Below, piece after piece: positions 28,157-35,816 of a stretch of DNA of 64,000 bases. The notes below the pieces were generated by a model. That model saw only the letters and a list, made by a program, of their open reading frames with translations. It was not told where the DNA came from and made no database searches. The stretch is from Sphingomonas faeni (GTDB taxonomy: Bacteria > Pseudomonadota > Alphaproteobacteria > Sphingomonadales > Sphingomonadaceae): NCBI RefSeq assembly GCF_023195535.1, contig NZ_JALPNF010000001.1, positions 124,001-188,000 on the forward strand. Reading direction: 5' to 3'. The position numbers were made by a program, and so were the translations under genes. Every line of letters starts with the position of its first letter. Position 1 is the stretch's first letter.

Positions 28157-28180
28157 GGGAGTGGACCTGGATCCACTCCC
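28157..28180 (-). terminator. Stem-loop between the TBDR and SapC genes
   Basis: GGGAGTGGA pairs perfectly with TCCACTCCC around a 6-base loop, eight bases after the TBDR stop codon. No T run follows. It is likely an attenuator or RNA-stabilising element that lets the receptor be made in excess over SapC, cupin and halogenase. Confidence 0.6.
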
Positions 28181-28187
28181 GCATTCG

Positions 28188-31100
28188 TCAAAAGCGGTAG
28201 CGCGCACCGAGATAGAAGCGTGGCTTGAGTTCCTGCACATAGACCAGATTGGTCTCGGTGCGGGCATATTGCCGGAACGGTTCGCTCGTTAGATTGACCG
28301 CTTCGAGCGACAACGAGACATTCTGCGTCACGTCGTAGCTCACGCTCGCGTCCAGGGTGCCGAACGCCGCCGTGAAGAGCGGGTTGCGGTTGGCGCCCTG
28401 GTTGGTGGCGGCGAGGTATTTATCGCGCCAGTTATACGATACGCGAGCCGAAATGCCGTTCTTGTCGTAGATGCCCGTCAGGTTTGCACTGTCGCCAAGG
28501 CCGGTCAGCGCGAAGATGTTGACGTTGGGATCGGCATAGGGATCGACATTCACGTCGCCGCTCACCTTGGTGTACGAGACGGCGAAACCGAACCCGGACT
28601 GGCCAAAGAAGTTGGTCCAGGCCATTTCGAAACCGTGAATATTGGCTTCGCGGTTGTTGATCGGTTCGCTGATCGCAAAATTGACGAGTGGATCGTTGGC
28701 GTCGCCGACAAGATTAACGTCCAGCGCGAGCTGGTTGTAGAACGCACCATTGAGTTTACCCGTGGCCGGGTCGAGCGCGCCCTGGAAGGCCGTCGTCGCC
28801 GCTGCCTGATTGCCGTTATTGCGCTGCAGCAGCGCGGTGTAGGCGAACAGATTCTCGTCGGTCTGCGCGATCCCGTTGGTACGGAGATAGTCCAGCGCAG
28901 TACCCGACCGCGATCCTGCCGCGCCCGACCCCGGATCCCGCAGCCCGAACAGGGTGCCGCTCGTCACCTGGTTGCCGACGAAGTTGCGCACGTTCTTGTT
29001 GAAGAAGCCGACCGAAACGAAGCTGGTGGGCTTGTAGTACCACTCGACCGACACGTCGAAATTGTCCGAAACCAGCGGCAACAGCCCGGGGTTCTGACGC
29101 GACGCGGGCGCTGCTCCCGCGCCGAGCGCGGTCGGGCGGTTCGGTGCGTTTGCGGATACCGAGGCGAACAAATTGCCGTAGTCGGCACGCGCGAGCGTCC
29201 GGCTGAACGACGTACGCGCAACCACGTTGTCGAGCACTTCGATATTGAAGTCGAGCGATGGCAGCAGGTTGTCGTACTTCGCCTTGACGTTCACTGCGCC
29301 ACCGGTCGCTCCGCCGAGGACCGCGAAGTCGTTATCCGATTGCCATTCCAATGCCGACGGGATCGACTGGAGCGCAATCGAATTGACCCGGGTCTGCTCG
29401 TAGCGGACGCCGATCAGCGCGTTCGCACGGCGGCCGCCGATATCGGCGGCCCATTTCATCTGACCGTATACCGCCCAGGTCTTCTCGCCGACCGTATCGT
29501 CCGACGAACCCTGCAGCACGCGTCCGCGCCCGGGGACATCCGCATAATAGGGCGAGAAGACGTTCAACAGGTCGACCGCATCGCCACGGAACGCGACCAG
29601 CGCCGAGCCGGTCGACCCCGGATCGAACTTGTCGAACTTGCAGGTCAGGCAATAGGTGCTGACCAGATCGCCCGCGAGCTGGTCGACCAGACCGGTGTCG
29701 GTGATGCCCCAGTCACCCAGCAGCTGCTGCGTGTTGGAACTGGCCGAGCGGGTCTTCGCATCGACATAATTGCCGCCGAACACGAAACGGCTCTCGTTAC
29801 CAAGATCCCAGCCCAACTCCGCGTTGAACTGATTGACCCTCGACTCCTGCTGCGAGAAGATCTCGCGCGCGATCTGCGTGCCGAGATCGCCGACGTCGAG
29901 CAGGTTGTTGCAATTGCCGCCGCGGCCGCCGTTCGTGGCGTTGCAGTCGTTCAGTGTTTCGGACTGCTTCGGGAAGCCGTTGGTAAAGTCGACCATATGG
30001 GTCGCGCGGACCGGGGCGCCGATCGAGATCGTCGTCGCCGACGTGCCGTTCGCATTGTCGGGATCGGTGGTCGATTTCGAATGGTTGGCGTCGAGCTTCA
30101 GCGACAACGCGTCGGTGAAGTTCCATTTCATGTTGCCACCGAACGAGTACAGCTCGGTCTTCGTCGCGAACCGCTGCTGCTCGTATCCCTTGTCCGCCTG
30201 TTTCGCTTCGGCCAGGATGACTGCGGTCTGCATCTGCGTGTTGTCATCGAACGTGACGTCGGTGAATGGCCGCTGGAACCAGTTGGTCTGCTCGCTGCGC
30301 TCGTCGCTCAGCTTGTTCCGGGCATACAGGCCGTCGATCGTGATCTCGAGACGGTCGGTCGGCTTGAACTGGATGTTCGCCTGGCCGTTCAGTCGCTCGC
30401 GGCGGTTTTCCGAGAACTGGTACCGGCTGTCGTTGGGGATCTGCACATAGGCCGTGGTCGGCGAATTCGTGATCCGTGTCGCCGCATCGGTGTAAACGCC
30501 GTTGCGCGCCAGGAAATCGGCCACCGGAACGATGTTCCAATAGTTCGGATTGGACTGGACCGATGCCGATTCACGCAGCTGATAGCTGCCGAAGACGTTG
30601 ACGCCGAAGGTTTCGCTCGGGTTCTTCCAGTTGATCAGACCCGAAAGCTCGGGCGTGACCTTTTTAAGATTGGCCTCGGCCTTCTCCACCGAGCTGTCAT
30701 AAAGTGCCTTGGCGCCGATCGAACCGGACAGGCCGTCCTCGCGCGCGTCGAGCGGGCGGCGGGTGACGACGTTGATGGCAGCGCCGATGCCGCCCGACGG
30801 GATGTTGGCCCGGCCGGTCTTGTAGACCTCCAGCGTGGCGACGCCTTCGGATGCCAGGTTCTGGAAGTCGAAAGAACGACCGGTGCCGACCGCGAAGGCG
30901 TTGCCAGTGCTGGTATCGATGCTCGTCGATGCCAGCTGGCGACCGTTCAGCGTTACGAGGTTGAAGCCGCCACTGAAGCCGCGGACCGCGACCTGAGAGC
31001 CTTCGCCATTGGCACGCGTGATCGACACGCCGGTGATCCGCTGAAGCGATTCCGCCAGGTTGGTGTCGGGGAACTTGCCGATATCCTCGGCCGAGATGGC

Positions 31101-31394
31101 GTCGACGACGCCTGCGGAATTACGCTTGATGTCGATCGCGCGATTGAGACTGGCGCGGATGCCGGTGACGACGATGTCCTCGGTGGTGCCGGCCGTACCG
31201 TCACTGACGGCGTCGGTCGCGGGCGCCGCGTCGGGCACCGTCTGCTGCGGAGTAGGCTGCTGCGGGCTGGTCGTTTGGACAGTCCCGGTCGGGGCAGTGC
31301 CCGTCTGCGCGGCGGCGGCGCCCGAAGTCGCCAAGCCTGCCACTACAGCGATAGTCGATGCCGAATGCGCAAGTGCGCGCGGAAATCTTATCAT
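28188..31394 (-). CDS. Large TonB-dependent receptor heading the SapC/cupin/halogenase operon
   Basis: I chose the ATG at 31394 (MIRFPRALAHSASTIAVVAG) because GGGGAGGA lies just upstream; an earlier ATG at 31439 has no such site. The 1068-residue protein has a signal peptide, a Pro/Gln/Thr-rich linker, the TonB-box-like EDIVVTGIRASLNRAIDIKR and a plug with SAEDIGKFPDTNLAESLQRI, a pattern typical of the large carbohydrate-type TBDRs of Caulobacter and Sphingomonas. The barrel ends in FYLGARYRF. A LacI-type operator-like site lies 63 bp before the start codon, supporting a sugar substrate. Confidence 0.93.
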   Translation of the reverse strand: MIRFPRALAHSASTIAVVAGLATSGAAAAQTGTAPTGTVQTTSPQQPTPQQTVPDAAPATDAVSDGTAGTTEDIVVTGIRASLNRAIDIKRNSAGVVDAISAEDIGKFPDTNLAESLQRITGVSITRANGEGSQVAVRGFSGGFNLVTLNGRQLASTSIDTSTGNAFAVGTGRSFDFQNLASEGVATLEVYKTGRANIPSGGIGAAINVVTRRPLDAREDGLSGSIGAKALYDSSVEKAEANLKKVTPELSGLINWKNPSETFGVNVFGSYQLRESASVQSNPNYWNIVPVADFLARNGVYTDAATRITNSPTTAYVQIPNDSRYQFSENRRERLNGQANIQFKPTDRLEITIDGLYARNKLSDERSEQTNWFQRPFTDVTFDDNTQMQTAVILAEAKQADKGYEQQRFATKTELYSFGGNMKWNFTDALSLKLDANHSKSTTDPDNANGTSATTISIGAPVRATHMVDFTNGFPKQSETLNDCNATNGGRGGNCNNLLDVGDLGTQIAREIFSQQESRVNQFNAELGWDLGNESRFVFGGNYVDAKTRSASSNTQQLLGDWGITDTGLVDQLAGDLVSTYCLTCKFDKFDPGSTGSALVAFRGDAVDLLNVFSPYYADVPGRGRVLQGSSDDTVGEKTWAVYGQMKWAADIGGRRANALIGVRYEQTRVNSIALQSIPSALEWQSDNDFAVLGGATGGAVNVKAKYDNLLPSLDFNIEVLDNVVARTSFSRTLARADYGNLFASVSANAPNRPTALGAGAAPASRQNPGLLPLVSDNFDVSVEWYYKPTSFVSVGFFNKNVRNFVGNQVTSGTLFGLRDPGSGAAGSRSGTALDYLRTNGIAQTDENLFAYTALLQRNNGNQAAATTAFQGALDPATGKLNGAFYNQLALDVNLVGDANDPLVNFAISEPINNREANIHGFEMAWTNFFGQSGFGFAVSYTKVSGDVNVDPYADPNVNIFALTGLGDSANLTGIYDKNGISARVSYNWRDKYLAATNQGANRNPLFTAAFGTLDASVSYDVTQNVSLSLEAVNLTSEPFRQYARTETNLVYVQELKPRFYLGARYRF

Positions 31395-31456
31395 ACATCC
31401 TCCCCGATTCCCGGCCGCCCTAATCAGACCGGAGTGCACACGGTCGTTGCCGTGTA

Positions 31457-31470
31457 TGATAGGGCTACCA
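31457..31470. promoter_or_regulatory. LacI-type operator-like site before the large TBDR
   Basis: TGATAGGGCTACCA is a near-palindrome that differs at two of 14 positions from TGTTAGCGCTACCA, the Caulobacter xylose operator as I remember it. It is 63 bp upstream of the TBDR start codon. Similar sites occur at 32870, 48991 and 49070. Confidence 0.6.
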
Positions 31471-31565
31471 TTTGGCGTGCGGGTGTCAACAGTGGAAACG
31501 CGGGGGCCGTATTTGATCGTCCCGCATTCGTATGCAATAGGCTGAAAAATCAGAAAAACGCGTTT

Positions 31566-31580
31566 TATATCAGTGATATA
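31566..31580. promoter_or_regulatory. 15-bp AT-rich palindrome upstream of the TBDR
   Basis: TATATCAGTGATATA has perfect 7-base arms around a single G. It stands out in this GC-rich DNA and may bind a second regulator, but nothing identifies which. Confidence 0.4.
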
Positions 31581-31930
31581 GATATTATCCGGTCGTAGAT
31601 CTTATACGATCCTTCGGCCTGGACGTTACACGGTCTGCGCGAATCCTTACGATGTGTGACATTATAAGCGCTATCGTAAGCCAAGAGCGGTTGATCGAGG
31701 TAAAGAGCGCTATCAAACTCGCCAGGATCGAACGCGAAAAACGGCAAAGCACCTGTAATCTCTCGACATCTACAGCATCGCCGCATCCGGCGTCGGACTG
31801 GATTCTTGGCAAGGTACCGCTACGCGGCCGTTGCGGACATTGCACTCGGACTGGCACCCCGATGTATTTTGGACTGCTGCCTTGTAGGCGGCTCGAGACC
31901 GTTATCCCCCGCCATCGTCCATTTGCCGTT

Positions 31931-32725
31931 CTACCGACTGCCGGCCCAGCGGATCGCATTGACGAGAATGCGCCGATAGTTCGGATCGTCATAGGCCTCC
32001 GGCGCATGGCCCAGTGCGGCATAGACGACCCGGCCTTTCGTTGCGGGATTGGTCCAGATGACGGGGTGGTCCCCCATCGCCAGTTTCGCACCGGGACGAT
32101 AACTGGACTCGTCGATCCGCGCGAGCACGGTCATCCCGCGCGCGGCCGGATTGGCGTCGAACGAATACCATTCATCGACCGGCGACCAAGGCAACGTCAC
32201 GCCGGCCATGACCGGATGGGCCGGTCGATCGACGATGACCCTCGCGGGTTGGAACTGATCGCTCCCGCCCGGATGGCCGATGAACTTGGTGCCGATCACC
32301 GTGTCGCTATACCAGGCGTCGGTGTGGCTATCGTCGCCCGCGGCATGCAAGGCCACCACGCCGCCGCCCCGCGCCACGAAGCGGGAGAAGGCCGCGCGTT
32401 GATCTCGCGTCAGGAAATCGCCGCTGGCACTGTTCAGCACGACGACGGAAAAATGCCGCAAATATTCGTCGTTGAAGACCGCCGCATTCTCGGTGGCGAA
32501 GCTCGCACAGCCCAGGCCCTTCGCGATATCGGCGAGCACGATGTTCGAGTGCGGAATATGCTCGATGTGTCGCCAGCCATTGGTCTTCGACACGATCAGG
32601 ACCGCGTCGTGCAACCCCTTGGGAAGCACGGGGGCGACGGTGTCGTAAGTGGCCTTCGGCAGATGCGGATTGGGCGCCGCCTGCGCCATCGTCAATAGTG
32701 CGACCAGCGCTAACATCTTGTGCAT
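31931..32725 (-). CDS. Exported ThuA-domain protein
   Basis: The ATG at 32725 is preceded by GGGAGA and gives MHKMLALVALLTMAQAAPNP, a signal peptide; a longer frame to 32884 lacks a good start. The 264-residue product is a ThuA-like glutamine-amidotransferase-fold protein: DAVLIVSKTNGWRHIEHIPH, then VVVLNSASGDFLTRDQRAAF, then FVARGGGVVALHAAGDDSHT, and a C-terminal NPATKGRVVYAALGHAPEAY. ThuA proteins are linked genetically to trehalose and other disaccharide use through 3-keto intermediates. It is divergent from a DUF1080 (3-keto-disaccharide hydrolase) gene, which strengthens that link. Confidence 0.85.
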   Translation of the reverse strand: MHKMLALVALLTMAQAAPNPHLPKATYDTVAPVLPKGLHDAVLIVSKTNGWRHIEHIPHSNIVLADIAKGLGCASFATENAAVFNDEYLRHFSVVVLNSASGDFLTRDQRAAFSRFVARGGGVVALHAAGDDSHTDAWYSDTVIGTKFIGHPGGSDQFQPARVIVDRPAHPVMAGVTLPWSPVDEWYSFDANPAARGMTVLARIDESSYRPGAKLAMGDHPVIWTNPATKGRVVYAALGHAPEAYDDPNYRRILVNAIRWAGSR

Positions 32726-32869
32726 CGTGCAATCTCCCGCCCGACCATTAGCCCAAATGGCGGGACGGCGCGAGCAAGCACCTGCGGTAGTGCCAGCCGG
32801 AGTGAAATCGCTGCGTGCGATCGCTGCGAGCGCGATAATCACCAGAGCGTGCATAGACGGACGTTCAAC

Positions 32870-32883
32870 TGGTATCGATAACA
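32870..32883. promoter_or_regulatory. LacI-type operator-like site between thuA and DUF1080 genes
   Basis: TGGTATCGATAACA is a near-perfect palindrome around a central CG. Its complement differs at two of 14 positions from TGTTAGCGCTACCA. It lies 52 bp before the DUF1080 start codon and 144 bp before that of thuA. Confidence 0.55.
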
Positions 32884-32935
32884 CGCTAGGCTATGGCTAA
32901 TCGCTGGTCGAGCGATGGTTGAGAGGCGAATGTCT

Positions 32936-33877
32936 ATGTGGTTTGATCGAGCAATGGTGGCGCTTCTGGTGCTGTCCGCCCCCGCGACCGCGCAGACGTC
33001 CAAGGAACGGGCCCGCGCCATTGCGGGCGCGCCGGCGACCACGTCGCAGCGCCTCACGCTGACGGACATACCGGTGCCGACCGGCAAGCCGACCGCGCTG
33101 TTCGACGGGCACAGCCTGAAGGGCTGGGCGCCCTGGCTGGGCTATGCCGACCCTTCGATCACGTACAAGTCCGACCCGAGCACGACGCCGATCGGTACCA
33201 CCCGGGACACCAGCGGCGATTTCGCCGTGCGCTCCGTGGACGGTGCGCCGGCGATCTGGGTGAACGGCAAGACCTGGGGCAGTCTGGTCAACCAGGCCGA
33301 CCTGCGCGACTATCATTTGCGGTTGCAGTTCAAATGGGGCGCCAAGACCTGGGCGCCGCGCGTCACGCTGCCTCGCAACAACGGGCTGCTGTATCATACC
33401 CACGGTGCGGCTGGCGAAGTCTTCGGCACGTGGCGTCCATCGGTCGAGTTCGAGATCATGACCGGATCGACCGGCATGATCGTCGCTGTGGGCGGCAAGC
33501 TGCGCGGGCGCACCAGCGTCGTCTTCGATCCGTCGTTGATCGAACCTCATCTTCGCTTCCGCGCCGGGGGGCGCGAGATCGACATCGTCAACGGCACGCC
33601 GACCTGGAACGTCGAGGCCGCGACCGACGCCGAGCGCCCGATCGGCGAATGGAACACGCTCGACTTGTATGTCGTCGGCGACCGCGCGGTGCATGTCGTC
33701 AACGGCGTACCGGTTGCCGAAGTCCACGACGTGGCGACGATCGCCCCCGACGGCACCCGGCGCCCGCTGACGCACGGCCATATCCAGCTTCAATCCGAAG
33801 GCGCCGAGACCTGGTTCCGCGCGATCACGGTCGAACCGATCAAGACGCTCCCGAAGATCGTCGTGGCGGCGCAATAG
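32936..33877 (+). CDS. Exported DUF1080 protein, probable 3-keto-disaccharide hydrolase
   Basis: Three in-frame ATGs exist (32915, 32930, 32936); the last has GAGAGG nine bases upstream and opens a clean signal peptide (MWFDRAMVALLVLSAPATAQ). The 313-residue protein has the DUF1080 fold, a concanavalin-like beta sandwich, with ALFDGHSLKGWAPW at the start of the domain, NNGLLYHTHGAAGEVFGTWR with VEFEIMTGS in the middle, and GHIQLQSEGAETWFRAITVEPI at the end, all characteristic. The family is now associated with hydrolysis of 3-ketoglycosides. It is divergent from thuA and shares an operator-like site with it. Confidence 0.85.
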   Translation: MWFDRAMVALLVLSAPATAQTSKERARAIAGAPATTSQRLTLTDIPVPTGKPTALFDGHSLKGWAPWLGYADPSITYKSDPSTTPIGTTRDTSGDFAVRSVDGAPAIWVNGKTWGSLVNQADLRDYHLRLQFKWGAKTWAPRVTLPRNNGLLYHTHGAAGEVFGTWRPSVEFEIMTGSTGMIVAVGGKLRGRTSVVFDPSLIEPHLRFRAGGREIDIVNGTPTWNVEAATDAERPIGEWNTLDLYVVGDRAVHVVNGVPVAEVHDVATIAPDGTRRPLTHGHIQLQSEGAETWFRAITVEPIKTLPKIVVAAQ

Positions 33878-33909
33878 ACGTCCCGTTTGCAAAGGCGCGC
33901 AGGGAAGGG

Positions 33910-33971
33910 GGCCAACCGACGCCCTGGGCGCGATCTTTCCGGTAGCTATGGGTGAAACGCTGCGGTTGGCC
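33910..33971. other. Inverted repeat between convergent DUF1080 and M14 genes
   Basis: GGCCAACCG at 33910-33918 is the reverse complement of CGGTTGGCC at 33963-33971, with 44 bases between. The loop is long for a terminator, so the significance is uncertain. Confidence 0.3.
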
Positions 33972-34016
33972 GCCGTTGCGGGGCAGGAGGGGCGCTGTCG
34001 CTACCAGGTCGAAAAT

Positions 34017-35813
34017 CTATCGTTCGCGCAGGATCGGGTACATCAGATGCATGGTTTTGCGGTCGGGCAGGCGTGCCATGAGCCAGTCGAGCCGTGCGTC
34101 CGGGTCTTTTGCGAACGCAGGGTCATCCCCGAGTTTCGCCGCGAACGCCGTACGGACCTTTCCGTCTGCCGCAAGCAGCGCTTCGGCGAGGGGCGCGCGG
34201 ACGAAGTCTTCCGCGCCCGGCGGGGAGGCGAGCATCTCCGGGAAAAAGCTCCAGGCGAGCAGGGAGTCCGGGGCCTCCGGCTCCAGCAGCGCGGCAGCGA
34301 GCAGGCCGAGCGGCTGGTCGGACGGGACGCGGACCGCACCGGCGGGGAGCGTCTCGGTCACGGGGACGTGCTCGAACGATGCCTTGAGCGGCAGCCGTCC
34401 GTCCTGCGCGCGTTGCACCACCGCATCGCGCAGGTGGACGCGGTCGAGCGTCAGCGTCTGCGGGGTCGTGATCGGATCGAACCGTATGCCGTGCAGACGG
34501 AGGCGATCGAGCACCTCGGTCTGCTCCGCCGGCACCCACCAGGCGGTCGGCAGAGTCACCGTCTCGACCGGGTCCTGTCCGATGATCGGCATGCGGAAGG
34601 TGATCGGCTTGCCCGTCCAGCGCTGTTCCATCCGTCCGCTCGCCGGCGAACGATAGGTCTCGAAACCGATCCCCTTGAACCGCTCGATCCAGCCGATCGG
34701 CGTCGCGGCGGGCTTCCAGCGCGCGAGCATGGTGGCCGGCCGGGTGGCGCGATCGGTCGCCTTCGCCGCGGCGATCCGTTCCCGGTCGGTCGCGGCCAGT
34801 TTCAGCGCCGCTTCGAGCAGGACATAGGTGCCGAGCACGCGCTGCCGATAGGGTTTGAGCATGTGGTTCTCGACCAGCACGGTCGGCACGCCGATGAAGT
34901 CGCCATAGCCGGTCGAATAGCGCGGTCCCTCGGGCGCCTGGCGGATGCCCTTGGCGGGATCGCGCGTGTCGACCGGGCTCGGGTAGAGCGTCGGTATATG
35001 CCCGGCGCGCTCCAGTGCCGTCGTCACCGTCGGGCCGAACCGTGCCGTCAGCCAGTCGGCCGTGGCGCGGTGATAGGCGTAGCGCCCCCAGCCGGCATAG
35101 GTGAAGGTGATGTCGTACTGCATGTCGAAGCCGTCGCTGACATGGCAATCGACATAGAGGATCGGATCGAGCCGCCGCAGCAACGCGATCATCGCGCGCG
35201 ATTCCGGGGCGTCGGCCTTGGCATAGTCGCGGTTCAGGTTGATGCCGCGCGCGGTGGCGACATAGCCCTTTTCCAGCGGTCCGCGCAGCGCGGGGAAGTT
35301 CCAGCGGCTCATCGCCTCGTGCCCGTCAATATTGTAGATCGGCACGAACACCAGATTGACCGAATCAAGCAGCGTGTCCTTTCCCCTGAGCGCGATGTCG
35401 CGCAGCAGCATCAGGCCCGCATCCTTGCCGTCGATCTCGCCCGAATGGATGCCCGCCTGGATCAGGACGACGGGTTTCCCCGCGCCACCCTTGCTGGCGC
35501 GGACCATGAGCATGTCGCGCCCCTGCGCGGTGCGGCCGAACGTCTCGATCCGGATCAGCGGCGACGCAGCGGCGAGCCGTTCGAGCCAAGCACGTGTCTC
35601 GGCATAACGTGGTGTCGTCGCGAAGTTCGCGCGTTCGGCGGGAGTGATCCACGGATCGTTCGCCGCGACGATCAGGCGCTCGCTCGCGCCCGACCAAGGC
35701 TGCACCGGCGGCAGGATCGCGGCCGGCAGCCTCGGTAGCCGTGTGGGCGTTTGCGCCGAGGACGCTGCGGACAGGGCGATGATGGCGAGGGAGATAAGAC
35801 GCATGGGGATCAT
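34017..35813 (-). CDS. Exported M14-family zinc carboxypeptidase
   Basis: A 598-residue protein with a signal peptide (MIPMRLISLAIIALSAASSAQ). The M14 zinc ligands are visible: H-x-x-E in IQAGIHSGEIDGKDAG and the third histidine in LYVDCHVSDGFDMQYD. The C-terminal 250 residues form an additional domain not needed for catalysis. It starts three bases after the stop of the siderophore-type TBDR, so both are one operon. A periplasmic carboxypeptidase coupled to a receptor suggests that the imported ligand has a peptide part, or that the peptidase trims the receptor's cargo. Confidence 0.9.
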   Translation of the reverse strand: MIPMRLISLAIIALSAASSAQTPTRLPRLPAAILPPVQPWSGASERLIVAANDPWITPAERANFATTPRYAETRAWLERLAAASPLIRIETFGRTAQGRDMLMVRASKGGAGKPVVLIQAGIHSGEIDGKDAGLMLLRDIALRGKDTLLDSVNLVFVPIYNIDGHEAMSRWNFPALRGPLEKGYVATARGINLNRDYAKADAPESRAMIALLRRLDPILYVDCHVSDGFDMQYDITFTYAGWGRYAYHRATADWLTARFGPTVTTALERAGHIPTLYPSPVDTRDPAKGIRQAPEGPRYSTGYGDFIGVPTVLVENHMLKPYRQRVLGTYVLLEAALKLAATDRERIAAAKATDRATRPATMLARWKPAATPIGWIERFKGIGFETYRSPASGRMEQRWTGKPITFRMPIIGQDPVETVTLPTAWWVPAEQTEVLDRLRLHGIRFDPITTPQTLTLDRVHLRDAVVQRAQDGRLPLKASFEHVPVTETLPAGAVRVPSDQPLGLLAAALLEPEAPDSLLAWSFFPEMLASPPGAEDFVRAPLAEALLAADGKVRTAFAAKLGDDPAFAKDPDARLDWLMARLPDRKTMHLMYPILRER

Positions 35814-35816
35814 TAC

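Larger units (their letters stand above)
31395..31930. other. AT-richer regulatory region upstream of the large TBDR
   Basis: This 536-bp gap between the thuA stop and the TBDR start has no supported gene. It holds a LacI-type operator-like site (31457-31470), a 15-bp palindrome (31566-31580) and a locally AT-rich stretch around 31540-31630. Confidence 0.6.

Noticed and set aside
28635..31598. Long plus-strand open frame of 987 codons opposite the large TBDR
   Set aside because: It is the antisense of a clear TBDR, is rich in Arg, Val and Gly, has no recognisable motif and runs past both ends of real features. High GC makes such shadows common here.
31664..31714. Two GCGCTATC half sites resembling LacI-type operators
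   Set aside because: Only one half of each matches and neither is close to a start codon, so I did not count them with the four sites reported.
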